A stretch of DNA of 64,000 nt from Aquimonas sp041395245 (GTDB lineage: Bacteria > Pseudomonadota > Gammaproteobacteria > Xanthomonadales > Xanthomonadaceae), in the NCBI GenBank assembly GCA_041395245.1, contig JAWLAY010000010.1:1-64000 (forward strand). The letters are read 5' to 3'. This document shows positions 52,365 through 61,633 of this stretch, in pieces. The first letter of the stretch is position 1; each line of letters opens with the position of its first letter. The position numbers and the translations under genes were made by a program. The notes below the pieces were generated by a model, which ran no database searches, had not been told where the DNA came from, and saw only the letters and a program-made list of their open reading frames with translations.

Positions 52365-52559
52365 ATGGCCGTTCAGAAAAGCCGCAAGACCCCCTCACGC
52401 CGTGGCATGCGCCGTTCGCATGACGCCCTGACCGCCAAGCAGTTGGCGACCGATCCGACCACCGGTGAAACCCACCTGCGTCACCACATCACCAAAGACG
52501 GCTACTATCGTGGTCGCAAGGTGATCGAAGTGAAGTCAGCTGCGGTTGACGTCGAGTAA
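52365..52559 (+). CDS. rpmF: 50S ribosomal protein L32
   Basis: Small basic ribosomal protein (64 residues) beginning MAVQKSRKTPSRRGMRRSHD. It is the cysteine-free form without the zinc-binding C-x-x-C pairs found in some L32 proteins, so it is the C- type. The ribosome binding site TTGGAGA precedes ATG 52365. In many gammaproteobacteria plsX follows; here fabH follows after 130 bases. Confidence 0.97.
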   Translation: MAVQKSRKTPSRRGMRRSHDALTAKQLATDPTTGETHLRHHITKDGYYRGRKVIEVKSAAVDVE

Positions 52560-52689
52560 TCTGCCGGGAGCGCGGTGCGCTCCACACCGTTCTTCGACGG
52601 CAGGGTAGTTGAGACGGCGGGCTTCGATGCCCGCCGTTTTCATTTCAGCGAGCGTGCAGCCATAGCACGCCTTTCAACGGGAGTTCGTC

Positions 52690-53658
52690 ATGATCTATTC
52701 GCGCATCCTGGGCACCGGCAGCTACCTGCCGGAACGCGTGTTGACCAACGCCGAGTTGGAAGCCCGTGTTCAGACCACGGACGAATGGATTCGCGAACGA
52801 ACCGGTATACGCCAACGCCACATCGCCGCAGAAGGTGAAACTACCTGCGATATCTCCTACCACGCCGCGCTGAAGGCGCTGGAGGCGGCAGGTGTGCAAG
52901 GCAATGAAATCGACCTGGTCATCCTCGGCACCACCACACCCGACATCGTGTTCCCCTCCACGGCCTGCTTGCTGCAGCACCGCATCGGTGCCAACGGCTG
53001 CCCTGCCTTCGATGTCAACGCGGCCTGTTCCGGCTTCATGTACGCCTTGGGGATCGCCGACAAGTTCATCCGCAGCGGCGCCGCGAAGAAAGCGCTGGTG
53101 GTTGGCGCGGAAACGATCTCGCGCGTGGTGGACTGGAATGACCGCACGACCTGCGTCCTGTTCGGCGATGGCGCGGGTGCCGTGGTGCTCGGCGCCTCGG
53201 AAGAACCGGGAATCCTCGGAACCCACATGCACGCCGACGGCGGGCACCGTGAACTGCTCTACACGCCGGTGGGAATTTCTGCGGGATTTACCGACGGACC
53301 GAATCATGGGATGGCCATCCACATGGCAGGCAACGAAGTCTTCAAGGTCGCCGTCAAAACCTTGGACGCTGTCGTCGAGGAAACACTAACAACGCATGGC
53401 ATCGACAAATCCCAGCTCGACTGGTTGATTCCGCATCAGGCCAATCTGCGCATCATCACCGCAACCGCCAAGCGTCTCGACATGCCGATGGAGCGGGTTA
53501 TCGTGACGGTGGATCGCCACGGCAATACCTCGGCGGCGTCGGTGCCACTGGCCCTAGATGAGGCGGTCCGATCCGGCCGCGTCAAGCGTGGCGAGCTGGT
53601 GTTGATGGAAGCCTTTGGTGGCGGCTTCACCTGGGCCTCGGCATTGATGCGTTACTGA
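52690..53658 (+). CDS. fabH: Beta-ketoacyl-ACP synthase III
   Basis: Condenses acetyl-CoA (or another short acyl-CoA) with malonyl-ACP to start fatty acid synthesis. The 322-residue protein has the active-site Cys113 in DVNAACSGFMYAL, His in IPHQANLRI (about 249) and Asn in RHGNTSAASVP (about 279). Primer preference cannot be read from sequence; xanthomonads make branched fatty acids, so branched primers are possible. First fab gene of the cluster. Confidence 0.96.
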   Translation: MIYSRILGTGSYLPERVLTNAELEARVQTTDEWIRERTGIRQRHIAAEGETTCDISYHAALKALEAAGVQGNEIDLVILGTTTPDIVFPSTACLLQHRIGANGCPAFDVNAACSGFMYALGIADKFIRSGAAKKALVVGAETISRVVDWNDRTTCVLFGDGAGAVVLGASEEPGILGTHMHADGGHRELLYTPVGISAGFTDGPNHGMAIHMAGNEVFKVAVKTLDAVVEETLTTHGIDKSQLDWLIPHQANLRIITATAKRLDMPMERVIVTVDRHGNTSAASVPLALDEAVRSGRVKRGELVLMEAFGGGFTWASALMRY

Positions 53659-53663
53659 GTCGA

Positions 53664-54017
53664 GTGCGCGTTTTCGCCTACAAGGTGTTGCCGCAATCGG
53701 ATTGGAATGCGGCCTGTGCCGAAGGGTGCTTCGTGGGATCGCCAGTCGACCTTCTCGATGGCTATATTCACCTGTCAACGCGAGAGACCTTGCCCGAGAC
53801 GCTGCGCAAATATTTCGCCGGGCAGACCGATCTTTGTCTGATCGAGTTCGATACCGCCGAACTCGGCGGCGCGTTGCGCTGGGAGCCCGCTCGCGGCAGC
53901 CAGTTGTTCCCGCACCTGTACACCGCCTTGCGAACAGATCTGGCGCGGCGTACGTGGCCGTTGCAATGGGATGGCGACGCGGGTTTTGCACTTCCGGAAG
54001 CGCTGCTTGCTGACTAA
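53664..54017 (+). CDS. DUF952 family protein
   Basis: A 117-residue cytosolic protein of the DUF952 family: FAYKVLPQSDWNAACAEGCF, then DLLDGYIHLSTRETLPETLRKYFAGQ and the GLFPHLY-like GSQLFPHLYTALRTD. Family members resemble ADP-ribosyltransferase folds but have no established role. The start is GTG 53664, five bases after the fabH stop. It sits inside the fatty acid cluster between fabH and fabD, but a link to lipid synthesis is only positional. Confidence 0.85.
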   Translation: MRVFAYKVLPQSDWNAACAEGCFVGSPVDLLDGYIHLSTRETLPETLRKYFAGQTDLCLIEFDTAELGGALRWEPARGSQLFPHLYTALRTDLARRTWPLQWDGDAGFALPEALLAD

Positions 54018-54160
54018 GCGAATTGCAGCATGAATGCGTGATTGGCAAGCCAGAGCGCAATTGCGCACACGTTTCTGAGCACTGCATACGCTGCGGTACA
54101 GACGGTTTTGACACCCCTCCGCTATCATGCGCGGCCCTTGAATGTGAAAGGTGTCGCCTA

Positions 54161-55102
54161 GTGTCGAACGCAGTTGCGCTGGTGTTTCCCGGTCAGGGTT
54201 CGCAGTCGATGGGCATGCTGTCCGAGCTGGCGGCGGACTTTCCGCAGGTTCGTGATTGTTTTGCCGAGGCTTCCGAGGGTGCCGGGGTTGATCTCTGGGC
54301 ACTGAGTCAGGAGGGCCCGGAAGCGCAACTCAACCAGACTGAATTCACCCAGCCCGCGTTGTTGGCGGCGGGGGTGGCGGTTTGGCGGGTTTGGCAGGCG
54401 TCGAATGGACCCACTGCGCTGGCGCTGGCCGGGCACAGTCTGGGCGAATACGCGGCGTTGGTGGCGGCCGGGGCCTTGAGTCTCGCCGACGGTGCGGCGC
54501 TGGTGCGCGAGCGAGGCCGATTGATGCAACAGGCTGTGCCTGCGGGTGTCGGCTCGATGGCGGCGGTGCTGGGTGCTGACGACGCGGTGGTGGAATCGGT
54601 ATGTGCCAAGGTGTCGACCGATGCCAGCGTCGTGGTGCCAGCAAATTACAACTCGCCGGGTCAGATCGTGATCGGTGGCCATGCGGCGGCGGTGGAGGCG
54701 GCAATCGCCGAGCTGGCGGCGCAGGGCGTGCGCAAGGCGGTGAAACTGGCGGTCAGCATGCCTTCGCATACGCCGTTGATGCGCGATGCGGCAGAACGTC
54801 TTGCCGAGGCGATCAGCAATAAATCATGGGCCGCGCCGACCATTCCCGTCGTGCAAAACGTCGATGCGCGCGTGGAAGCGGATCTCGATGCCATTCGTCA
54901 GGCCTTGGTGCGCCAGTTGTTCCTGCCGGTGCAGTGGACGCGCTGCGTGCAAGCACTGGCTGGCTTGGGCGTGACGCGAGTGGCTGAGTGTGGGCCCGGC
55001 AAGGTGCTGTCCGGTTTGAACAAGCGCATCGACAAGCAATTGGATGCGCGCGCCTTGGCTATGCCCGTCGATCTGGCAGCGACCGTCGCTGACTGGTCCT
55101 GA
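54161..55102 (+). CDS. fabD: Malonyl-CoA:ACP transacylase
   Basis: Transfers malonyl from CoA to ACP for chain elongation. The 313-residue product has GQGSQSMGM (10-18), the nucleophile Ser in GHSLGEYAAL (about 93) and the catalytic His in SMPSHTPLM (about 202). The start is GTG 54161 (VSNAVALVFPGQGS) with AAAGG upstream; an earlier ATG at 54023 would add 46 unsupported residues. fabG follows after 44 bases. Confidence 0.95.
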   Translation: MSNAVALVFPGQGSQSMGMLSELAADFPQVRDCFAEASEGAGVDLWALSQEGPEAQLNQTEFTQPALLAAGVAVWRVWQASNGPTALALAGHSLGEYAALVAAGALSLADGAALVRERGRLMQQAVPAGVGSMAAVLGADDAVVESVCAKVSTDASVVVPANYNSPGQIVIGGHAAAVEAAIAELAAQGVRKAVKLAVSMPSHTPLMRDAAERLAEAISNKSWAAPTIPVVQNVDARVEADLDAIRQALVRQLFLPVQWTRCVQALAGLGVTRVAECGPGKVLSGLNKRIDKQLDARALAMPVDLAATVADWS

Positions 55103-55146
55103 GCGGCGCTGCGGGCTTTCCCATCAACCACCATTTGGAAGCAGAC

Positions 55147-55890
55147 ATGAGCGGATTGTTGAGCGGTGAAATCGCCTTGGTGACCGGTGCCAGTCGCGGC
55201 ATCGGTGCGGCGATTGCCGACGAGTTGGCCAACCAGGGCGCGACCGTGATCGGCACGGCGACTTCGGCCTCAGGTGCGGCGGCGATTGCCGACCGCCTGG
55301 CGAACCGGGGCGGCACTGGTCGCGAGTTGAATGTCACCGATGCGGGTGCCGTCGAGGCGCTGATCGACAGCATCAACAAGGAGTTCGGCCAGCTCAGCAT
55401 CCTCGTCAACAATGCCGGGATCACCCGCGACCAACTGCTGATGCGTATGAAGGATGACGATTGGGACGCGGTGATCAACACCAACCTCAGCTCGATCTTC
55501 CGCACCAGCAAGGCCGTGCTGCGCGGCATGATGAAGGCGCGCAAGGGACGCATCGTCAACATCGCGTCGGTGATCGGATTGACGGGCAACCCCGGTCAGG
55601 CCAACTACGCGGCCGCCAAGGCGGGCATCATCGGTTTCAGCAAGTCGATGGCGCGCGAGGTCGGCAGTCGAGGGATCACCGTCAACGTGGTCGCGCCAGG
55701 ATTCATCGATACCGACATGACACGCGAGTTGCCTGAAGCCAGTCGTGAAGCCCTGTTGGGCCAGATTGCGCTGGGGCGGCTGGGCGAGCCGGCGGACATC
55801 GCGCGCGCGGTGGCCTTTCTGGTCGGACCCGCGGCGGCCTACATCACCGGCGAGACCCTGCATGTCAACGGTGGCATGTACATGCCCTGA
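55147..55890 (+). CDS. fabG: 3-oxoacyl-ACP reductase
   Basis: NADPH-dependent short-chain dehydrogenase that reduces 3-oxoacyl-ACP. The 247-residue protein has TGASRGIG (13-20), NNAGITRDQLLMRM, which is typical of FabG, Ser in NIASVIGLTGNPGQ and the YAAAKAG Tyr/Lys pair (about 154/158). Placement between fabD and acpP confirms the fatty acid role, in contrast to the related phaB at 33459-34199. Confidence 0.96.
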   Translation: MSGLLSGEIALVTGASRGIGAAIADELANQGATVIGTATSASGAAAIADRLANRGGTGRELNVTDAGAVEALIDSINKEFGQLSILVNNAGITRDQLLMRMKDDDWDAVINTNLSSIFRTSKAVLRGMMKARKGRIVNIASVIGLTGNPGQANYAAAKAGIIGFSKSMAREVGSRGITVNVVAPGFIDTDMTRELPEASREALLGQIALGRLGEPADIARAVAFLVGPAAAYITGETLHVNGGMYMP

Positions 55891-55964
55891 GGGGCAAAAT
55901 CACAAGCTGGCGTGGCGCAAGCCAGCCCGTCGCCGTGCAGGTAGTGCGATTCGACGGTTCACTC

Positions 55965-55970
55965 TACAAT
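55965..55970 (+). promoter_or_regulatory. Candidate -10 element before acpP
   Basis: TACAAT at 55965-55970 lies 31 bases before the acpP ATG and could be the -10 box of a separate acpP promoter, as known from other bacteria where ACP is made in excess. No good -35 hexamer was seen at the right distance. Confidence 0.35.
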
Positions 55971-56000
55971 GCGTCCAAGTTTTCCCGGAGGTACTTACCC

Positions 56001-56240
56001 ATGAGCAGCATCGAAGACCGCGTCAAGAAGATCGTTGTGGAACAGTTGGGCGTCAAGGAAGAAGAAGTCACGGCCAACGCGTCTTTCGTGGACGATCTGG
56101 GCGCGGATTCGCTCGACACCGTTGAGCTGGTGATGGCGCTGGAAGAAGAGTTCGAGTGCGAAATCCCGGACGAAGATGCCGAAAAGATCACCAGCGTGCA
56201 GCAGGCGATCGATTACGTGAAGGCCCACGTCAAGGCCTGA
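56001..56240 (+). CDS. acpP: Acyl carrier protein
   Basis: Carrier of growing acyl chains in fatty acid synthesis. The 79-residue acidic protein has the phosphopantetheine attachment Ser37 in GADSLDTVELVMALEEEF. ATG 56001 has a strong GGAGG ribosome binding site at 55987-55991. An intrinsic terminator follows at 56291-56326, which should give a short abundant acpP message apart from fabF. Confidence 0.98.
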   Translation: MSSIEDRVKKIVVEQLGVKEEEVTANASFVDDLGADSLDTVELVMALEEEFECEIPDEDAEKITSVQQAIDYVKAHVKA

Positions 56241-56290
56241 GCCTGACGCGAGTCGCCAGTCCCCGCAGTCCGCTGCGTGGGTTGGATCAC

Positions 56291-56326
56291 AGAGCTCGCC
56301 GCCCGTGCGGCGGGCTCTGTTTGTTT
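56291..56326 (+). terminator. Intrinsic terminator or attenuator between acpP and fabF
   Basis: A 12-bp stem with one G-T pair (arms 56291-56302 and 56307-56318, loop CCGT) is followed by GTTTGTTT. It lies 50 bases after acpP. Partial readthrough would supply fabF and the genes downstream. Confidence 0.8.
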
Positions 56327-56406
56327 GTGGACCTGGATGACCGGTACCTGTCATCCGGCGCACTGAAAATGCAAATCGCCCGATTCGGGTCGTGAAGGAG
56401 TCGAAG

Positions 56407-57645
56407 ATGAGCAAGCGTCGTGTCGTGGTGACGGGCATGGGGATCGTCTCGCCGGTTGGCAATGATCTGGACTCGGCCTGGGACAGCATCGTCAACGGGC
56501 GCAGTGGCATCGCTCCGGTGCGCTCCTTCGATACCACGGGCTATTCGACGACGATTGCGGGCGAAGTGCAGAACTTCGATCCGACTGCCTGGATTCCGCC
56601 CAAGGAAGCCAAGCGCATGGACCCCTTTATCCACTATGGCGTCAGTGCGGGTCTGATGGCGCTCAAGGACGCCGGGCTGGCGGTGACCGAGACCAACGCC
56701 GAGCGCATCGGTGTGCTGATCGGCTCGGGCATCGGCGGCATCATCGGCATTGAGGAAACCACCGCGCGTCTGCTCGACGGCGGTCCGCGCAAGGTGTCGC
56801 CGTTTTATGTGCCCAGCACGATCATCAACATGGTCGCGGGGCAACTCAGCATTCTGGCCGGATTGAAAGGCCCAAATTTCTCCGCCGTGTCGGCCTGCGC
56901 CACCTCCAATCATTCGATTGGCATGGCGATGCGCATGATCCAGCACGGCGATGCGGATGTGATGATCGCGGGCGGTGCCGAGAAGGGCAGTTCGCCGACT
57001 TCGATGGCCGGTTTTTGCTCGATGAAGGCGATGTCGACGCGCAATCACGAACCGGCCAAGGCCTCGCGGCCCTGGGACGTCGAGCGCGACGGATTTGTCA
57101 TGGGCGACGGAGCGGGCGTTCTGTTGCTGGAGGAGTACGAACACGCCAAGGCGCGTGGTGCGCGCATCTACTGCGAACTGGCCGGTTTTGGTGCCAGCGC
57201 GGATGCCAGTCACATGACCGCACCCGCCGAGGATGGCGAAGGTGCCGCGCGCTGCATGGTGGCGGCGATGCGCGACGCCGGATTGAACCCCGAGCAGATC
57301 GGCTATCTGAATGCGCATGGCACCTCGACGCCGCTTGGTGATCTTGCCGAGACACTGGCGATGAAGCGGGCGATGGGCGAGCACGCTTACCGCATGATGG
57401 TCAGCTCCACCAAGTCGATGACCGGTCACTTGCTCGGCGCTGCCGGTGGTGTCGAGGCCATCTTCTCGGTGCTGGCCCTGCATCATGGCGTGATTCCGCC
57501 GACCATCAATCTGGATCAGCCGGGCGAAGGCTGCGATCTCGACTACGTGCCGCACACCGCGCGGCAACACCGCGTGGACGCCGTGATGTCGAATGGCTTT
57601 GGCTTTGGTGGCACCAACGGCACGCTGATCTTCCGCCGCGTTTGA
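56407..57645 (+). CDS. fabF: Beta-ketoacyl-ACP synthase II
   Basis: Elongating condensing enzyme of fatty acid synthesis. The 412-residue thiolase-fold protein has the active-site Cys in SAVSACATSNHSIG (about 164) and the two His in LNAHGTSTPLGD (about 303) and TGHLLGAAGGVEA (about 340). ATG 56407 is preceded by AAGGAG. pabB starts 26 bases after its stop. Confidence 0.96.
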   Translation: MSKRRVVVTGMGIVSPVGNDLDSAWDSIVNGRSGIAPVRSFDTTGYSTTIAGEVQNFDPTAWIPPKEAKRMDPFIHYGVSAGLMALKDAGLAVTETNAERIGVLIGSGIGGIIGIEETTARLLDGGPRKVSPFYVPSTIINMVAGQLSILAGLKGPNFSAVSACATSNHSIGMAMRMIQHGDADVMIAGGAEKGSSPTSMAGFCSMKAMSTRNHEPAKASRPWDVERDGFVMGDGAGVLLLEEYEHAKARGARIYCELAGFGASADASHMTAPAEDGEGAARCMVAAMRDAGLNPEQIGYLNAHGTSTPLGDLAETLAMKRAMGEHAYRMMVSSTKSMTGHLLGAAGGVEAIFSVLALHHGVIPPTINLDQPGEGCDLDYVPHTARQHRVDAVMSNGFGFGGTNGTLIFRRV

Positions 57646-57671
57646 GCGGACCGCGCCGTGTCCTGCCGCGA

Positions 57672-59057
57672 ATGACGACGACGGATTTCGAACGGCTGGA
57701 TGTGCCCTTGCAGGCGGCAGACCTGTTGCGCCTGCATCGACGCTATCCGAAGCGCTATCCCTGTCTGCTGGAGAGCGCTGCGCTCGGTGGCAAGGCGCGC
57801 TACGACCTGTTGCTGGGGTTTCCGCAATCCGGCTTGCGGCTGGATGCGGATGGCCTGACCCGTGACTTCGATGGCGTGGTGCATTCAGGCCGGTTTCTGG
57901 ACGTGCTGGACCGCCAGTGGCGGGCCGCATGCGTGCCGCAGGCGTCAGCGATGCCCTACATCGGTGGCTGGGCGCTTTATCTGGGTTACGAATTGCTGGC
58001 GCAGATCGAACCCCGCGTCGCCACGCGTCCTGCACCGGCCGGGTTGCCCGTCGCGCTCGCGCTGCGCTGCCCCGTGGCACTCATTCATGATCGTGCGAAC
58101 GGTTCGATCTGCGCGGTGCTCGAGGCAGACGCGGCGCAGGCCGATTGGCGGCGGCAACTCGGCGAGGACATCGCCGCGTTGACCAGTCCGGGCGTTTCCG
58201 AACCGACAGATACGTTGCCGGGCCTGCACATCGACGAAGACGATCCCGAGCCTTTTCTGCGTGGCGTGCGGCGCATTCATGAGTACCTTCGCGCAGGCGA
58301 TGTTTTCCAGGTCAACCTGTCGCGCGGTTGGCAGGCAAGCGCGCGAGAACCCTTGTCGCACGATGTCGTCTATGCCGCCTTGCGGCGTGCCAATCCCGCG
58401 CCCTTTGCGGGCCTTCTGGCCTGGGACGACTGGGCGATTCTCAGCTCGTCGCCGGAGCGCTTGATTTCGGTGCGCGATGGTCTGGCGGAAACCCGCCCCA
58501 TCGCCGGAACCCGCCCCCGACGTCCGAACGATCCGGCCGATGATGTGAGCCGTCTTGCCGAACTGATCGGGCATCCGAAAGAGCGTGCCGAGCACGTCAT
58601 GCTGATCGATCTGGAGCGCAACGATCTTGGGCGGGTTTGCGTACCTGGCAGCGTGCAGGTCGACGAGCTGATGGCGCTGGAAAGTTACGCCCATGTCCAT
58701 CACATCGTGTCGAACGTGCGCGGGCGGTTGCGGCCCGAGGTGTCGCCTGGACAGGCGATCGCGGCGACCTTTCCCGGCGGCACCATCACCGGCTGTCCGA
58801 AGATTCGCTGCATGCAGATCATTCACGAGCTGGAGTCGGTTGGCCGCGGTCCCTACACCGGCGCGCTGGGCTATCTCGACCGGCGCGGCGATCTCGACTT
58901 GAATATCCTCATCCGCACCTTGTGGATGCGCGACAATAGACTGCACTTTCGCGCCGGCGCCGGTGTGGTGATCGATTCCGACCCGGTCGCCGAACTGGCG
59001 GAGACGCGCGCCAAGGCACGCGGGCTGTTGCGCGCGCTGGGAGTGCAGGCGGTGTGA
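57672..59057 (+). CDS. pabB: Aminodeoxychorismate synthase component I
   Basis: Converts chorismate plus ammonia to 4-amino-4-deoxychorismate for folate synthesis. The 461-residue chorismate-binding enzyme has the motifs SSSPERLISVRDG, ETRPIAGTRPR, HVMLIDLERNDLGRVC and FPGGTITGCPKIRCMQII, with the Lys of the PIAGT/GCPK region typical of PabB and TrpE; the pabC gene right after it decides for PabB. ATG 57672 is chosen; a TTG at 57642 overlaps the fabF stop. No pabA glutaminase is in the window. Confidence 0.92.
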   Translation: MTTTDFERLDVPLQAADLLRLHRRYPKRYPCLLESAALGGKARYDLLLGFPQSGLRLDADGLTRDFDGVVHSGRFLDVLDRQWRAACVPQASAMPYIGGWALYLGYELLAQIEPRVATRPAPAGLPVALALRCPVALIHDRANGSICAVLEADAAQADWRRQLGEDIAALTSPGVSEPTDTLPGLHIDEDDPEPFLRGVRRIHEYLRAGDVFQVNLSRGWQASAREPLSHDVVYAALRRANPAPFAGLLAWDDWAILSSSPERLISVRDGLAETRPIAGTRPRRPNDPADDVSRLAELIGHPKERAEHVMLIDLERNDLGRVCVPGSVQVDELMALESYAHVHHIVSNVRGRLRPEVSPGQAIAATFPGGTITGCPKIRCMQIIHELESVGRGPYTGALGYLDRRGDLDLNILIRTLWMRDNRLHFRAGAGVVIDSDPVAELAETRAKARGLLRALGVQAV

Positions 59058-59124
59058 TGCGGTGCCATCGTTCCCGATGGGGATGGCGTCGGCTCGGATG
59101 CAGAAGTCGCAGGAGAGAGCAGGG

Positions 59125-59961
59125 ATGAATCTGGGCGTGTTGATCGATGGCGAGAACGGCAGTCGCCTCGATGCCAGCAACCGTGGTCTGAACTACGGCG
59201 ACGGCTTGTTCGAAACGCTCCTGATCGAGAACGGCGAACCGGTCTGGTGGGGCGAGCACTTTGCCCGTCTGCGGCGTGGCACGCAGGCCCTGGGCATGCA
59301 GCTACCCGACCCCGACGGCCTGCTGCGCGAGATCGGCGAACTGGCGCAGGGACATCAACGCGCAGTCCTCAAACTGGTGCTGGTTCGCGAGGGCTCGGGA
59401 CGTGGCTATGCGCCGAACCCCGGTGCGCGCAGTCAGCGCATTCTCAGCCTGCATCCCGCGCCCGTCCTGCCGATTGCACACTATCGCGAGGGCGTCGAAG
59501 CCCGTTGGTGCAGTCTGCGCTGGTCGCAGCAGCCCAGATTGGCAGGCATCAAACACCTGAATCGGCTGGAGAACGTCCTCGCCAAGGCCGAGTGCGATCA
59601 GGCGGGCGTGTCCGAGGGACTGGTCTGTGACACGAGTGGTCAGGTTGTCAGCGCGACCAGTGCCAATGTGTTCATTCAACGGCGAGGCAAATTGTTCACC
59701 CCGCCGCTTCGGGAATCGGGCATCGCGGGCGTCTGCCGAGACTGGTTGCTGTCGCGCATGAATGTGGAAATCCGCGAGCTATACCCCTTGGAAGTGCTGC
59801 GCGCCGACGCCGTGCTGCTGACCAACTGCGTGCGCGGCATCGTCCCGGTGACGCGGCTGGATGAACGCCGCTTCCGCGTCACGCCGCTGCTCGCCGGACT
59901 GATGGCGCAGCTTTGGCACGAAGTACCCGCTCTGGCGCCACAGCCCGAGGCCAGTGAATGA
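59125..59961 (+). CDS. pabC: Aminodeoxychorismate lyase
   Basis: PLP enzyme of the branched-chain aminotransferase fold class IV that releases pyruvate from aminodeoxychorismate to give p-aminobenzoate. The 278-residue protein has GLNYGDGLFETLLIE near 22-36 and the PLP Lys in AGIKHLNRLENVLAKAE (about 140). ATG 59125 has GCAGGGA just upstream and AGGAG further up. Its stop overlaps the mltG start (ATGA). Confidence 0.93.
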   Translation: MNLGVLIDGENGSRLDASNRGLNYGDGLFETLLIENGEPVWWGEHFARLRRGTQALGMQLPDPDGLLREIGELAQGHQRAVLKLVLVREGSGRGYAPNPGARSQRILSLHPAPVLPIAHYREGVEARWCSLRWSQQPRLAGIKHLNRLENVLAKAECDQAGVSEGLVCDTSGQVVSATSANVFIQRRGKLFTPPLRESGIAGVCRDWLLSRMNVEIRELYPLEVLRADAVLLTNCVRGIVPVTRLDERRFRVTPLLAGLMAQLWHEVPALAPQPEASE

Positions 59962-60977
59962 GGTGGCTGCGCGGCTTGGTGTGGCTGCTGGCGACTGGCC
60001 TCGTGCTTGCGGGTGCGGCGGGTTTCGTGGCCTGGCAGGACTATCGGCAATTTGTCGACCGGCCACTTCGCAGTCTGTCGGAGCCGATCGAGTTCGAGTT
60101 GCCCAAAGGCGCGTCCCTGATGCGCAGTCTGGGGATTCTCCGCTCGGCGGGTATTCGCGAAGGGCACGATCTGTACTGGCGTTTTCTGGCGCACGAACTG
60201 GGTGTGCAATCGCGGCTCAAGGCGGGCGAGTATCGGCTTGCCGCCGAGCTCACGCCGGGCGCCGTGTTGCAGCAACTGGCCGATGGCAAGGTCATCCAGC
60301 GCAAATTCACCGTGATCGAAGGCTGGAACTTCCGCGAACTGCGCGCCGCGCTGGCCGAATTGGATGCGGTTCAACACACCCTCGGCGAGGTCAGTGACGC
60401 AGAAATCATGCGGCAGTTGGGGCGCGAAGGCGTCGCTGCCGAAGGTCGCTTTCTGCCCGAAACCTATCACTACACCCGCAATACCACCGATATCGCCTTG
60501 CTTCGCCGTGCCATGCAGTCCATGGACCAAGCATTGGCCGAGGCCTGGGAAACACGCCAGCCGGGATTGCCGCTGCGCAGCCCGGACGAGGCGCTGATCC
60601 TGGCCTCGATCATCGAAAAGGAAACCGGCCAACATGGCGAGCGTGCCGAGATTGCCGGTGTCTTCGTGCGCCGTCTGCAGATCGGCATGCGCCTGCAGAC
60701 CGATCCCACCGTCATCTACGGGCTTGGCGCTGACTTCGATGGCAACCTCACCCGCGCCCATTTGCAGACCGATACCGCGTGGAATACCTACACCCGCGAT
60801 GGCCTGCCGCCGACGCCGATCGCCATGCCGGGACGCGCCGCGCTGCGGGCGGCGGTGCAACCGGCGGCGGGCAAGGCGCTGTATTTCGTGGCGCGCGGCG
60901 ATGGCAGTCATGCGTTTTCCAACACGCTGAACGAGCACAACCGGGCGGTTCAGCAGTACCAGTTGAGGCGGCGATGA
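59958..60977 (+). CDS. mltG: Endolytic murein transglycosylase MltG
   Basis: Cleaves nascent glycan strands at the inner membrane and sets glycan chain length. The 339-residue protein has one N-terminal membrane helix (WLLATGLVLAGAAGFVAW, about 9-26), a LysM-like domain and the YceG domain with catalytic Glu in LILASIIEKETG (about 217) and the later TDPTVIYGLG and NTYTRDGLPPTPI motifs. Coupled to pabC upstream and tmk downstream by ATGA overlaps. Confidence 0.95.
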   Translation: MRWLRGLVWLLATGLVLAGAAGFVAWQDYRQFVDRPLRSLSEPIEFELPKGASLMRSLGILRSAGIREGHDLYWRFLAHELGVQSRLKAGEYRLAAELTPGAVLQQLADGKVIQRKFTVIEGWNFRELRAALAELDAVQHTLGEVSDAEIMRQLGREGVAAEGRFLPETYHYTRNTTDIALLRRAMQSMDQALAEAWETRQPGLPLRSPDEALILASIIEKETGQHGERAEIAGVFVRRLQIGMRLQTDPTVIYGLGADFDGNLTRAHLQTDTAWNTYTRDGLPPTPIAMPGRAALRAAVQPAAGKALYFVARGDGSHAFSNTLNEHNRAVQQYQLRRR

Positions 60978-61633
60978 GGCAGTCGATGCGCGGCGGAGCG
61001 CTGATCAGTTTCGAAGGCGGCGAAGGGGCAGGCAAGTCCACCGTCATCGCCGCCGCCGTGGCCATGCTGCAGTCAAGCGGATTGCGCCTTTGCCAAGTGC
61101 GCGAGCCGGGCGGCACGCTGATCGGTGAATCGATCCGCGAGGTGCTGCTGAAGCCGGAACATCGGGGCTTGTGCGCGGAAACCGAACTGCTGCTGATGAT
61201 GGCCTCGCGGGCGCAACTGGTGCGCGAACGCATCCTGCCCGCACTGGCGCAAGGCGAATGGGTGATTGCGGATCGCTTCACCGACGCCAGTTTTGCCTAC
61301 CAGGGCGGCGGACGCGGGATCGACAGCGGACGGATTGCCGAACTGGAACGCTGGGTGGCAACGCGGCAGCCGGATCTGAGCTTCCTGCTCGACCTGCCGG
61401 TGAGCGAGGGCTTGAAGCGCGCCAGTGGACGCGGTGCGCCGGACCGCATCGAAGCCGAGCCGGAAACCTTCTTCGACCGCGTGCGCGTCGCCTATCGTCA
61501 GCGCGCGGCGGCCGATCCGGCGCGCTGGTGCATCATCGACGCCTCGCAACCGGCGGATGTGGTGGCTGCGCAAGTGAATGCCGCGCTGATACGGTTCGTA
61601 TCGAATTGGGGTGGAGTTCCAGCATGCACTTGA
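60974..61633 (+). CDS. tmk: Thymidylate kinase
   Basis: Phosphorylates dTMP to dTDP. The 219-residue P-loop kinase has the Walker A FEGGEGAGKST (13-23), the DRF-type DRFTDASFAYQGGGRG motif (about 102-117) with the Ala/Gly-rich lid. ATG 60974 overlaps the mltG stop; MRGGAL at 60986 is an alternative. The 3' end overlaps holB by ten bases, a common arrangement. Confidence 0.94.
   Translation: MRQSMRGGALISFEGGEGAGKSTVIAAAVAMLQSSGLRLCQVREPGGTLIGESIREVLLKPEHRGLCAETELLLMMASRAQLVRERILPALAQGEWVIADRFTDASFAYQGGGRGIDSGRIAELERWVATRQPDLSFLLDLPVSEGLKRASGRGAPDRIEAEPETFFDRVRVAYRQRAAADPARWCIIDASQPADVVAAQVNAALIRFVSNWGGVPACT

Noticed and set aside
54090..54128. Promoter TTGACA/TATCAT upstream of fabD
   Set aside because: The two hexamers are only nine bases apart, too close for a sigma-70 promoter.
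56287..58080. Minus-strand open frame of 597 codons opposite fabF and pabB
   Set aside because: Arg/His-rich, no motif, crosses two certain genes on the other strand.
59676..60938. Minus-strand open frame of 420 codons opposite pabC and mltG
   Set aside because: Crosses the boundary of two certain genes; composition shows a shadow.
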